In this document: positions 10,160 to 20,936 of the stretch, piece after piece
How positions within the stretch are numbered: the stretch's first letter is position 1
Layout of the letters: each line of letters opens with the position of its first letter
Assembly (NCBI GenBank): GCA_021464525.1
Contig: JADRCO010000543.1
Location: 1-31,242 of the forward strand
DNA from: Rhizophagus sp. LPA8_4_AMF
Taxonomy: Eukaryota > Glomeromycota > Glomeromycetes > Glomerales > Glomeraceae
Reading direction: 5' to 3'
DNA: 31,242 nucleotides
Notes under the pieces: model-generated
Databases searched by the model: none
Told to the model about the DNA's origin: nothing
The model's input: the letters and a program-made list of their open reading frames with translations, nothing else
Translations under genes and position numbers: made by a program

Positions 10160-11256
10160 TCATTATAAAGTTCTTACAAGTCTCTCGTAGTGAAAAAAAA
10201 AGAATTTAAATATCTAATAATCATCCACGAATTGAAAGTAACCATTTCTAATTGAAAGAAATTAATATTTATTGATATGTAATACTAAGTTTCGTTCATT
10301 GTTTTATATAATAATGAGAATGAGACTTTTAGAGGCTCTTTTTAAAAAAAAAAATCAAATGTTTTGACCACAATATCACGTGATTTTAATAATCGGGTTA
10401 ATTATAAATTAATCATCGGTGTAAAGCACAAATAAGGCTAAGATTATAAATAATAAACTTAATTAAAAATGTCGGTAATTAAAAATGTCGGTAACGTGGC
10501 TTCAGTAAGTATGGTAGTATATCAAAAGGTAACAGTAATACTAACTTTAATAAATTTACCGAAATTTATAATTCATCGAATATGTAAAGTAAATCCACCT
10601 ATTAATTAATATACCATAATTGGGAATTAGAAATTTCTTTCAAAATAAAAGACAGTTGTAATTTGTAATGGACACTTGGAAAATTGGAATCATATAAAAT
10701 AAATTTTTTTAGTACTTTGAAAATGGAGAAAAAATGGAGGAATACAAAATTTTGAAAAGTCATGTGATTAATTAACTACCGACATATTAATTTCGGCATA
10801 AAAAGAAAATTATTAAGTTATTATCAATCCATAAAAAGAAAATATTCTCAATCTTCGATCGGAACAACTTTTACTTTCAATTTTCCAAATATTTGAAAAT
10901 AATCGACAAGTGTTTCATATATCCAAAAACGAATAACGTTTAATCAAAGCCCCCTCCCAAACACAAAAAATACAATCAAAAATACAATCAATTGCATCAT
11001 AAGTTAATTTTAGTATCAACTTTATATAAAAATAACATTATTCAATTTATACCAAAAAAAGTAAGATATTGGGCTAAGAATTAGATGATCCATTCACAAT
11101 TAGTAAATGATTTGCAAATATATCTTAATTTTTAATACTAATTGACGTCGATTTTCTACTTGCCTCCTCTTTAGGATTGAACGTTAAACTTGCGTAATGA
11201 TAACGCTAAGAAATTGTGTTCAACTACAGTACAATAAGTATCAATATAACTATGAC
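10160..11256. other. Intergenic upstream of copy 3
   Basis: About 1.1 kb with no supported reading frame. It holds a duplicated ttaaaaatgtcggtaa word near 10463-10493, with an inverted counterpart (actaccgacat) near 10777, and a tcacgtga octamer at 10376. These may be remnants of a small inverted-repeat element. Confidence 0.4.
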
Positions 11257-11265
11257 TATAAATAG
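11257..11265 (+). promoter_or_regulatory. TATA box for copy 3
   Basis: The sequence tataaatag lies 70 bp before the first in-frame ATG (11327) and 169 bp before the ATG preferred here (11426). It is a plausible core promoter for the third membrane-protein gene. Confidence 0.45.
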
Positions 11266-11425
11266 TTACGGTGACTAATATTGCCAATTCTTTTCATTTT
11301 TTTAATGAAAACTTTTCGCTTTTTGCGTGAATGATAAACAGTATATAAAAGAGTCGAATCCTTTTGATAAAAAAAAAGAACTCATCGAAACTTTTTGTTT
11401 TTTCTTTTGTGAGATAATTAAAAAA

Positions 11426-12434
11426 ATGACTAAAAAAGGGTTTTACTTATGTTTAAGAATTACACAATATTTAGCTTTATTATGTATAATTGGGTTAGGT
11501 ATTAATAAGAAATTATTATATAGCATTTATTCTTTTTTTTTTATCGCTTGGAAAATTCAAAATAAAAAATTATTTTGTTTTTATTATAGAAATAACTCAA
11601 TTAGTATTCTTTAAACGTTATAAGGATGCTATATCATTCGAAGATTCTACTACCTGGAAAGATTGGTTTGAAAATTTTTACAAGTAAATAAAATAAAAAG
11701 AAATTTATGTTTTTTTTTGTTTTTATTTCTAAATTATTATTATTATTATTATTTTTAGAAGACATGGAATCAAATATTTTTATTATGTAGTCATTGTAAT
11801 TACATTAATATATATTCGTAAGTATTTTATTTATTATCTCTTCTTTTTTTTATAAATTCATAATAATAAAAAAAAAATCAATTCATAGTGTATAGTCTGA
11901 TTACTTTTACACGTCGATGGAAAACTGGCCCATATCGAAAGGTTATCTTTGTCGACATGTATGTTTTACAATCCAAGTATACTTGTAATTATTACGCCAT
12001 TTTATGCATATCACTTAATTACTTAATACTTTTATTTCTATTTATAGCTTCTTTTTATTATTATGGTTAGCAGTCGGTAAGTAAATAAATTAATTTAAAA
12101 TCCTCTTTTTTTAAAAAAAAATTTTTTTTTTGGGTTAAATCACAAACCATTTTTATAATTATTTTATAAAGGGTTCACAAATATTTATCCGATATACTTT
12201 GACGGTTCTCTAAATTGTAATGTAAAAGAAGAATTCAAAGATATACCTGGTAGTCTAACAGAATGTCGTGCTTATCTTGCGAGTATGGCTATTGGTTGGT
12301 TCATGGCTTTATTATTCTTACATACGGCCATTCATTCAGTATATTTATGGTCTCATCGTGATAAAATCCATAGTCAACATCAAAATGAAGATAAAAATGT
12401 TTCTTATCCTAATCCAGATAATCCCGTGGTATAA
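11426..12434 (+). CDS. MARVEL-like tetraspan membrane protein, copy 3 (six exons)
   Basis: Exons are 11426-11498, 11590-11683, 11759-11817, 11889-11958, 12048-12076 and 12172-12434, encoding 195 residues with intron phases 1,2,1,2,1. Helix 1 is YLALLCIIGLEITQLVFF (about 15-32). RHGIKYFYYVVIVITLIYI (57-75) carries helix 2 and the HGIK motif shared with copy 2. IFFLLLWLAV (99-108) is helix 3. The loop has a cysteine pair (SLNC...TEC), and AYLASMAIGWFMALLFLHTA forms helix 4. The tail is polar and ends in NPDNPVV. I chose ATG 11426 because it sits just before helix 1 as in the paralogues. An in-frame ATG at 11327 would add 33 residues, and the TATA box at 11257 suits either. The first donor (G|GTATTA) is the weakest. 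Confidence 0.8.
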
Positions 12435-12916
12435 ATGATGTCAATTGATGTAATGATCTTGAAAACACGATCTAGATCCAAATTTGACTAGATTTATTAC
12501 ATGACATCATTTTATCTAAAATTACTAATAATTTTTAATTATCTGAATATAGTTTAATAGATATAATTGTAGATAATATCATTTAATTTATCCCCAAATT
12601 AGCATTATTTATTTAATTAAAAAAAATAGAACATTAATTTATTTTTATCTATTTATAAATTAGATGATGATGCAAAATAAATAAGAAATTTCATCGTTTC
12701 AAACGCTCTTTTTGTTTTAGTGAACGTTTGTTTCTTAACTTGAAGATTCTTACAGTACTTTCTTTTAGTTGAGATAAGCACTTGTTGGAATCGCTCAGAA
12801 TGATTGTTCATTGTGCTTTTCCTTAGTATCGTTTCTATGATGACATGATGATGTTTCATGATAAAAGAATAAGAAAATTTAAAAAATTATTTATATCCTA
12901 AACCGGCCCAATTAAG
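12435..12916. other. Intergenic downstream of copy 3
   Basis: No repeat is recognised. A minus-strand frame of 68 codons (12653-12859) is present, but it has no family resemblance and is probably chance. Confidence 0.45.
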
Positions 12917-13155
12917 CAGTGTTGTCAGTGTTGTCATTAGGACAGGACATGTCCAAAGATTTCAACAATGTCCAGGACATCATGACATCAAATCACGTGA
13001 CATTAAATTTGTAACTGTTCAGTTTAATAAATTATAGCCCATTTGATTCGTCGAATATTCATAAACTTTGACAATTTTTGGACGGGATATTAGACAGGAC
13101 TAGATATTGTCCTGAACATGGCAGGACATGTCCCAATGTCCCATGTACAACGCTG
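12917..13155. mobile_element. hAT-like miniature inverted-repeat element
   Basis: The left end begins cagtgttgtcagtgttgtca and continues into ggacaggacatgtcc (to 12954). The right end (13124-13155), read on the other strand, begins cagcgttgtacatgggacat and continues into tgggacatgtcc. The CAGNGTTG terminus is typical of hAT transposons. The left end contains a 9-bp duplication of its own tip. Flanking octamers (caattaag, gttactac) do not match, so the target duplication has decayed. There is no coding capacity. Confidence 0.6.
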
Positions 13156-14443
13156 GTTACTACTTACTAGTTCTTGTATAAATTTTTAATATTGAGCGGA
13201 CATACAAACATTTATCTTCATAAATTGAAGAGGTGGGAGAAGTTCACGACATGTTTATATCTGGGGAAGGAATCAAAAAAACTTTATGTCTAGTACTATC
13301 TAGTACAAGAAAATTTATTTTATATCAAGTTGATAAATAAAAACTGACAAAATGAAAAGCCAAAGATACTTTTTTTATGCTTTCTTATAAAATTAACATA
13401 ATGAAAATCTTGAAGTAAGGAGCCTTGATTGCCCTCTACTTTTTACTCTTTGTTACATATATTGGTTTGTTTTAAAATGTGAGACATTTTCTCAAAAAAA
13501 GTTATAAACATTAAATTCGGGACCGGACCGATTTAAATATAAGAAATTTGTCCCACTTAAATTATGATCCTTTTATAAATTTTTATATAAAATTATTTTT
13601 GACTCCTTTTAGGGATCGTTTATATGTTACACGGTCGTAAATCAAGTTTGTTAATAATCTTAGCATGTCAATTGTGTCATATATTTTATTAGGCGATAAT
13701 TATTTACTTAAGTATATTTTTGATAGGAACGTTATTATTAAGGATTTAAAAGAAATTTGCTAGTATGTAAGGAATGGAAATTATGAAGTCGTGATTAATT
13801 AAAATTTCTTTTTTTTTTGACATAAAAAAAAAATAGCTAGTAATAGGGAACGAAGTCCTCTGCTATATCATTTTGCCCTAACCATGCGTAAGAGACTTCC
13901 CATTAAAGTATGAGGATATGCTATAACTTCATTCATTCAGTTATAGCATTTATAATTCGCATTGCTAAGATTCTTTGTTTTTCGTCTAATTTTAGTTATT
14001 TAATTATCTGTTATTATTATAACGTGTTATCTTAATAAATAATAAGCGTATTCAATAAAATTTCGATAAAAGATTTTCATGGATTTTCTGAACTTCTGAG
14101 AATTGGTTTTATTCCTTTTTTTTTTGATTGGTCGGATTTAAATAGATTTATTTGAGCGTTTATGAATTTAAAAGACATATTATGTAAAAATTTTCGTTCG
14201 TCATCATTTTGTCACGTGATTTCTATAATATGATCGAGTCTAACATGCAACCAATTATCGATTCGAAACTCGATTGAATTCTTAGATTTCATAAACATAT
14301 AGAAAAAGTATTCGACAAAAGTACGCTAAAAATCTGTGATGCAATTTAAACTTTCAATGACTTTTTATGGAATTGGACCTTCCAATTCTAATTCTTATAT
14401 TCTCAATAATTTTCAATATACGTAAGTAAATACATGTGTTTTT
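13156..14443. other. Intergenic, one strong small hairpin
   Basis: No reading frame is supported. A perfect 10-bp stem, tgctataact / agttatagca with loop tcattcattc, spans 13919-13948. A tcacgtga octamer lies at 14212. Confidence 0.45.
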
Positions 14444-14547
14444 ATGTGCATTGGAAGCTTCCAATAAATTTTTTTTTGGAATTGGAAGTAGTACTAGTAT
14501 TGGAAGATTTGTGAAATCCAAATATGCTTCCAACTTCTAATGCACAT
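14444..14547. repeat. Small inverted repeat with ttggaag words
   Basis: atgtgcattggaagcttcca at 14444 faces gcttccaacttctaatgcac near 14525-14545. The interior has further ggaattggaag and tattggaag words, and a related tggaccttccaattctaat lies just upstream at 14373. It looks like a roughly 104-bp miniature element. Confidence 0.55.
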
Positions 14548-15169
14548 CACTGCGCAATTTGTTTTTTTTTTTACAGAAAATATTGGGGTATTACTATATT
14601 CCAGTCAATTTACTTGAATTATTTATTATAATTGATTATAAATATTATTGTTTATCATTAAAATTTACCGTTATTTTCATAATACATAATTTCATTCGTT
14701 TTTTTTGTTTTTGCATTGTTTCGGTTATTACCTTAAATTAAATTATAAACATTATATTTTTAAGAACTATTATTAGAATAAAAATTTGATTTATTTACAT
14801 TATATTAAATTTCAAAGAATTAATTAATTAAATATGTACTTACTTACTTAGTATATCTCCATTGATCTTAAAATAATTTTTTTTAAACGTATCATATTAA
14901 AAAACTTATAATCTTTTATTTTTTTTCTTTATTTGGATTATTTTTGTAATTAAACACTTAACTATTTTTTATTTGTTTGGTTTTAAAACATTATTAAAAA
15001 TGGTAGAAATGTTCGATTTGTTGATTTTGATTTTGTGTTCAAGCACGCAACTTTTTACGTATCCCGCACACATTTCCTAAAATGGACAATAAGTTTGATC
15101 GACATGAACTTGTCGTACTGATTACATTGTAACTAACGCATGATATGTTAAGTTCGTACAGGATAAATT
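14548..15169. other. Intergenic
   Basis: Very A+T-rich. A 60-codon hydrophobic frame at 14559-14741 has the composition expected of chance translation of A+T-rich DNA and is not called. Confidence 0.45.
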
Positions 15170-15313
15170 ATGTTTATTACTTTAGAAAATCGTATAATAA
15201 AAGATGCGCGAAATGTTGTAATTATTCCTCAGGAAGAAAGAGAATTGATTTCAAATAATAAAGTGAAACTGCAATTTTACCAATATATATGTATCGTTAA
15301 GTTTAAGAAGTAA
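15170..15313 (+). CDS. Possible 47-residue protein
   Basis: An ATG preceded by an in-frame TAA opens a frame with a balanced, protein-like composition (RIIKDARNVVIIPQEERELI), unlike the hydrophobic chance frames around it. It could be a true small protein or a fragment of an older gene. No homologue is recognised, and no splice sites obviously extend it. Confidence 0.3.
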   Translation: MFITLENRIIKDARNVVIIPQEERELISNNKVKLQFYQYICIVKFKK

Positions 15314-15597
15314 AAAAAAATGAAACTCAAAAGTATTTTAAACTTTAACCAGCCTGTAATCGCGAGAAAAATTAATTACAAGCATGTATAAGACATATTA
15401 TGTGTTAGGGAGATACAAGGTTGTTTATATTTTTTATTTCATATGACAACTTGTGTACAAAAAAAATTTTTTTACAAATACCCCATGTTTCCCATTTTAG
15501 CTCTTTATTTCAACTTGGAATAATTTTCTGATTGTTTGTTCAATCAAATAACGTGCTTAACCAAAAATCCTGATTTTATAACGTACAAAAAAAAAAC

Positions 15598-17175
15598 ATG
15601 AAATATTTCAGTTCGTCAATATTTCAAGGTGTCATTCTTGGTTGGATTTCTTCCACTTTGATATTGATATTTGCAATTTTTGTGGGAATGTGGGGCAAAA
15701 TAACGGGACTTGATGTCGTGTGGAACTTGCGTGTTGGTTTATTTTTAACTGCCGTAACAGTGACTACAAGAGTAGTATCTTTTATTGCATGTTTCATGAT
15801 GCCAGCTATTTTAGCAGGAATGCTTGTCTTAAATAAAATACCAGCGCTGAACGGTTCTGGTGCAATGATTAGTCAATTAATAGAAGCATCTATAACTCGT
15901 GGTCCATTATGTACTTTAAAAGCCTGCTTTAACTCTGATAAAACTCGTACACTCGCTATTGTTATTGCTTCAGTCTTAGTTTGGCAATATACAGTATCAA
16001 TATCTGATTTGTATCTTCATATAACTGCTGTCGGAAAGTCTCAACAACTGCCTGGATTAATGGTTCCAAGCGCGAGGTCATTAGATATAGCAAATAATTG
16101 TTCTTTATCCCGCCTTGATACTTGTTCTAGATTTAAACGTGGAATGACAAATCCAGGTAAAGCATTGCAAATATATCGAAATACGAGTGATACTTTTCAA
16201 ATTTGGAATAATAATGATGGAGTTTATCTTTTGCAATCACCACCTTTAAATACAAGTTATGCGTATTCAGGAACTGGTATCTTATTAAAACCTTCCTGTG
16301 AAGCAATCAGTAGTATATGCAATTTAAAAGCGAGATATGGTGCTATGACAAATTATTCTTGTCCAGAATCATTATGGTACGCCTCAGGAAACACGCAAAT
16401 TGTAGTATCCGATGTAAATGTTACTAGTGAAATTAATGACCCGATTACAAAAACAGTTACAGTATTAAATCCTCTACATGCAATTGTTACTATACGCTAT
16501 GGTATTGAAATTGCGACAGAATACGATCCAGAGTTTGTAAAAGAAGTTCATGGTTTCATTTCAATCTTATTACATTGTCAATTATCAACCTCAACAGTTA
16601 AATATGTTGTCACCCTTGGATCTTTAAAATCATCACCACTGGGAAATCTGTCAAATTCACAACAATTTGCCCTTGGTGTTGCATCATCAGAAGGTAAAAT
16701 GATAAGCCGAGCGATAGATGACGTTGAAGATATAGCACATAATACTGGAAGTAGTATATTATTTGCCAACGCATTTGCACAACAATGGGCTCAAGCGACA
16801 ATTGCCGGATTTAGTAGTGGTGCAGTACAAGCAAATGGGGAAGGAGATGGAGAAGAGTATGGTTATGTACTTGAAGAGATTAAGGAACAAACTGTTGCTC
16901 CATTATCAGCTGTTTTGATTTATGCCATTGTCATCACATTCCCATTATTCATCTTTTCCTGTGTATGTCTGTTTTCTCTGCGAAATGATACCAACTGGAT
17001 ACTTGTTGAATTCATCTGTACACCACAGAGACTGCTTTATCAAGCTTTATTTGGGGAACATCATATGGATGATGCTTGTTCAAAAAGTTTATCAGATCAA
17101 GCAATGAGAATTAAAGAGGTTGAATGTAATATTAAGCTGGAAAAGGGACATTTAAAGTTGACAAAAACAGAGTAA
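15598..17175 (+). CDS. Multi-pass membrane glycoprotein of unknown function, 525 aa
   Basis: A single uninterrupted frame of 525 residues with balanced codon use, clearly a real gene. The N-terminal third holds hydrophobic segments at about 10-30 (GWISSTLILIFAIFVGMWG), 46-78 and 117-138. The central region, about 140-430, is polar. It has at least six N-glycosylation sequons (NCS, NTS, NTS, NYS, NVT, NLS) and several cysteines, so it is probably extracellular or lumenal. A final helix (VLIYAIVITFPLFIFSCVCL, about 441-460) is followed by a charged 65-residue tail, presumably cytosolic. The layout of N-terminal helices, large glycosylated domain and C-terminal helix recalls uncharacterised fungal surface proteins. 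I recognise no named domain. It has no introns, in contrast to the six-exon genes upstream. Confidence 0.85.
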   Translation: MKYFSSSIFQGVILGWISSTLILIFAIFVGMWGKITGLDVVWNLRVGLFLTAVTVTTRVVSFIACFMMPAILAGMLVLNKIPALNGSGAMISQLIEASITRGPLCTLKACFNSDKTRTLAIVIASVLVWQYTVSISDLYLHITAVGKSQQLPGLMVPSARSLDIANNCSLSRLDTCSRFKRGMTNPGKALQIYRNTSDTFQIWNNNDGVYLLQSPPLNTSYAYSGTGILLKPSCEAISSICNLKARYGAMTNYSCPESLWYASGNTQIVVSDVNVTSEINDPITKTVTVLNPLHAIVTIRYGIEIATEYDPEFVKEVHGFISILLHCQLSTSTVKYVVTLGSLKSSPLGNLSNSQQFALGVASSEGKMISRAIDDVEDIAHNTGSSILFANAFAQQWAQATIAGFSSGAVQANGEGDGEEYGYVLEEIKEQTVAPLSAVLIYAIVITFPLFIFSCVCLFSLRNDTNWILVEFICTPQRLLYQALFGEHHMDDACSKSLSDQAMRIKEVECNIKLEKGHLKLTKTE

Positions 17176-18158
17176 ATAATAATAATAGTTGAATGTACTA
17201 GTTAAATGATATCTTAATATTTTTGACAGAATATACAATATTATCAATATTATTATATTTAAAATATATTATTTTAAAAAAGTAATATATAATAAAAAAA
17301 AGTTCATGGAATAGAATTTTGTAAAATATAAATTTGTTGAGAGCATATTGTTTATTTATCATTAATTGTTCAATTTTCACAATCATTTAAAAAAAAGATC
17401 CGTAATATCTTCATGACCCTTATATGTAATACAAATACGGTATAATGCAAATTCAAGATCGAAACAAATATTTTGCCTTTTGTATATCAATCTTTAGTCA
17501 ATCCTTATCTTGATATAAAGACGGCGGAGGATAATTATTTTCATTTATACAATACTATATTGCTAAGTAAATCGGGTTTTCATTAAAATGTTGAGTCTTC
17601 CTTTCTTTTTTTTATTAGTTCATTTAATTTGTTAAACAAGATTTATTTTATAGAACGAATATGTTATATAAGTTTATGGGATTTTGTGAAATATTTCGCC
17701 AAATAAACTTGTATTTATTTAGCAAATCCATCTCCAATCATCACGGGAAACGATTTAACAAATAACATAGATGACTTTATATTTTAATATTACGTTATTT
17801 CATTACAAAACTTTAGTTATTATTAGTTTTGTTTAAATAAATCAATTTAATCATATTTAGGTAAACAATATTGGTAGTTTACCAAGAAATACTATTAAAA
17901 ATAATATGAGTAATTAAATAAATGATATATATTTAGATATTTTATATGATTTTTTTAGTTAGAATAAATATGATTTTAAAAAAATATCCAGCCAAAAAAT
18001 AAAATTAATTCGTGATACGTTAGTCAACTGCAAAAAATGCCGATCATTTACTATAGATCAGCGGTGATAATAATTACTATTATTTTTACAGTAATTGAGA
18101 ATCTCACACTTCTTAAGTAATACTACCCCAAACTATTAGTCAAATACGCGTTAAAATA
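17176..18158. other. Intergenic, about 1 kb
   Basis: A+T-rich with no supported reading frame, repeat or RNA gene. Confidence 0.5.
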
Positions 18159-18809
18159 ATGGGTAAACGGAAAGAATATCAAGTTAGTTTAATTTCTCTT
18201 GGCTTTATAGACGAAAATTTACATTATGGGCCATTTTCTCGAGATTGGTAGGAAACGCGATGCACAAATAATACAACCAATTCTCCCGGTTTATATCCTA
18301 CTCGAATAAATATGAAAACTTTAGTTATTCTTCAAAATACACATTTCTTTATTACTGTTATTCAAGGCCATACTGGTTTTTTGCAACAGCTAGGATATAT
18401 TTGTGAAGCAGGAGATTTAAAGAGTGCTGTTTTTAATAATCCTTCGGGTGCAGTAACTACACTTTATCAACAACTTTTTAAAAGTGGTACTAAATTTTCT
18501 GGTCCTCTTATCATGGGTCATGGTAAGATGGAAATTGGGAAACAACTTTTAAAAGATGTTAATTTTCGTCCATTTTGTTGTTTTATTGGAAAATTTTGGT
18601 TATTTGTATATGGAGTTGATATTTCTTCAAACGAACAATTGTATTATGCAGGTCCTGGTTTTAAATCATCCTTTTATTATTCAATTGGAGTAAAGAAAGA
18701 ACGAACTTTATTTGTACAAGAGATAAATTTAAAGTATGCAACTGTAAAAATGTATCAGGATTTTGAATTGAAATATACATATATTGGTAATGATCCCAAT
18801 GATGTGTAG
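18159..18809 (+). pseudogene. Unrecognised protein, internal stop and truncated 3' end
   Basis: From an ATG at 18159 one frame runs through 30 codons (SLISLGFIDENLHYGPFSRD) to a TAG at 18249-18251 and continues open in the same frame to 18809. The continuation (RCTNNTTNSPGLYPTRIN, then the frame whose first later ATG is 18312) reads as one protein of about 216 residues. Recognisable stretches include GYICEAGDLKSAV, NPSGAVTTLYQQLF and [14 protein letters not shown], with the compact mixed look of a globular domain. I cannot name the family. The terminal TAG lies in sequence belonging to the adjoining retrotransposon, so the original C-terminus is missing. It could still make a 165-residue product from 18312. 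Confidence 0.6.
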
Positions 18810-19620
18810 CGAAATGAGAAAACCCAGGCACAAAGCGTCGATAATAAGAAGCAAGTCCAAGGAAACTACGTAACTGAGTGATATTCATCGGTATAGGAAA
18901 ATCCTTTACTTTTTGTATTTTAGCAGGGTCGGTTCAGATTCCTTTATTACTAACGATGTGTTCTAAAAACTCCAACTCTTCTTTTACAAACGAGCATTTA
19001 TCAGGATTTAACTTCAAGCCAGCTTCTTCCAATCGATCAAATATATCTCGTAGATATTCCAGATGTTGTTCAAAAGTGTCAGAATAGATGATAACATCGT
19101 CCAGGTAAACCATCACAAATTTCCAAAGGTAGCCTCGTAAGACTTTATCCATCAATCGCTGAAAGGTAGCCGGTGCGTTACATAAACCAAACGGCATCAC
19201 CTTGAACTGGTAAGTGCTGAACTGTGTGATAAAAGCGGTCTTGGGTCTATCTGCAGATTCTATCTCCACTTGCCAATAACCACTGGCTAAATCAAGAGAC
19301 GTAAACCATTGTGCCTTTCTAAACGAATCAAGCATATCTATCATCTATCCTAGGGAGAGAATAGGCATCCTTTGTCATAACGCTATTTAACTCTCAATAA
19401 TCTACACAAAAATGTAACTTTCCATTTTTCTTATAAACAAGGACTACAGGCGTGGCCTACGGACTAATAGATCTCTCAATTAATCCTTCTTGCAGCATGC
19501 GTTGAATTTCCTCTTCAACATTTTTTGACGTCTGATACCAATGTTTTTGTACTGTTTTATTTTTACTGGTATCGATTGAGTGTCATATTAAATTAGTTCA
19601 TCCCAATTCTGATGAATTCC
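18805..19620 (-). pseudogene. Retrotransposon reverse transcriptase domain
   Basis: Conserved RT blocks appear in order: VEEEIQRMLQEGLIERS, then ATPVVLVYKKNGKLHFCVDY, DAYSLPRIDD, QWFTSLDLASGYWQVEI, TAFITQFSTYQFKVMPFGLC with NAPATFQRLMD, VYLDDVIIYS (catalytic Asp pair) and [20 protein letters not shown]. Breaks are TAG after ERSISP (Trp expected), TGA after FCVDY (Arg expected), TGA after SNKGI, and an apparent 4-bp agat duplication near 19340 after RIDD. The last two residues before the truncation point match the usual FA-T of this region; beyond it the sequence belongs to the neighbouring plus-strand gene. Confidence 0.85.
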
Positions 19621-19794
19621 ACGCAAAACTACCATGACGTTGAACAAGAAATTAGAGCAACGGTAATTCTAGATTAACAGGAAGTTTTCCAACTTTCATC
19701 TTGATGGTAGCAGGGGAGTTTCTATTCCAGGTCCTACTTCCACATGATAATATTTGACTTCTTTGGTAATCTGTTCATATTCCAGATGCGTCTT

Positions 19795-20523
19795 CTATCC
19801 ACAATGATTACATAACTGTTGGTCATTCTCAGTGGCAACTTTCTCCAAGGTGAATTGATTGTAGGGTTGATTGGTTAATGCAAACTTCTGTTGTTCCTTG
19901 CAAGGTACAACATCATCACATCGTCCTCTACTCATTTCCTCAATGATGGCAGGCAAAAGTCGTCGTACTATCTGATAAGTTACTAAAGAATCCTGACAAG
20001 AATAGTAAGAGTTTTCTGGAGAATACAGCAAATCTCGATACCAACACTTAGCTCTTGGTCCTTTCCAGTCATATACTTATGTTGCTTTCTTAGGAGGCGT
20101 TACTTCGAATTTCTGATTTAAATACTGAAGATATCCCCATGTATAGAATTATTCACCAAGGTATATCCCATCGTTAGTTAACACAAAATCCTCACACAGA
20201 TATATAGCGTCTATGACAACATCATTAAACTTACAGTCTAATACTACTGAAAATTCCAGAAGTGGATCCTGCTTCTGAACTTCATTTCTCTTTTTATCAT
20301 TCCAATTCTGAACGCATTTTTGATGTCTAGGTTTTTCAAACTGTACAGTGAAGAATACACGTTCTTCCAGTTCATTATCTTTGAACTCTTCCTCTTCTTC
20401 TTTAATGGAGTCATCATCTGTTTCTTCTTCATCGGTATCTTTTTTTTCCGATCCATCATCGTCTTCTTTCAGTTGGATGATAGAATCATTAAGTCCTTGT
20501 AACTTTTGTTTCTCTTGAGGCAT
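19795..20523 (-). pseudogene. Retrotransposon linker region between protease and RT
   Basis: The first part is strongly acidic (DEEETDDDSIKEEEEEF) and contains RHQKCVQNWNDKKRNE. After a stop near 20150 the segment continues with VYDWKGPRAKCWYRDLLYSP and SCQDSLVTYQIVRRLLPAI, and ends in NDQQLCNHCG. The cysteine-bearing stretches suggest a small metal-binding or structural module. This segment lies in the pol polyprotein between protease and RT and is interrupted by stops at about 20150 and 20078. Confidence 0.6.
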
Positions 20524-20654
20524 GAGACGATATTTAATCAGTACTTCAATTATCTGTTTACTTCAGGTGAAACTCATGGTGGATGATTCATAATCAATAT
20601 TTGCTTTTACTTAACCAATCGTTTCCAACAATTGCAGCATAAGATTCTGCTTCA

Positions 20655-20936
20655 GTGATTATGACATTGATTGGAACAGTAATGCATCAGATGGTAATGA
20701 GAAAAGCTAACACTTCTCCTAATGGTCGTTTTCATTCACTGTTCACATTTATCATCATGGTAGTAGATGGCCTATCAATAAGGATCTTAAGGTCCTTCAA
20801 TAACTGGCACGATACAATACTTCTAGCAGCACCACTATCAATAATCAACAGAATTTTAGTTCCTTTTACCGTCACATCGCAATACAACACGGTAGCCATT
20901 TTTTCCATCTCTTGTTCTCCAAGATTCATTTTTTGA
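20655..20936 (-). pseudogene. Retrotransposon aspartic protease
   Basis: The minus-strand frame reads ATVLYCDVTVKGTKILLIID followed by SGAARSIVS. The D-S-G-A catalytic motif of retropepsins is preceded by the usual hydrophobic strand, and LLKDLKI follows where the next conserved block is expected. The upstream portion is out of frame. Confidence 0.75.

Noticed and set aside
12653..12859. 68-codon minus-strand frame
   Set aside because: Basic composition but no recognisable motif, and it follows an A+T-rich 3' region. Kept as unproven.
14559..14741. 60-codon hydrophobic plus-strand frame
   Set aside because: Composition of Phe/Ile/Tyr/Leu is what chance translation of A+T-rich DNA gives, with no helix pattern shared with the nearby membrane genes.
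20320..20502. Plus-strand frame opposite the acidic linker
   Set aside because: It is the antisense of the Glu/Asp-rich retrotransposon segment, which gives a Phe-rich shadow.
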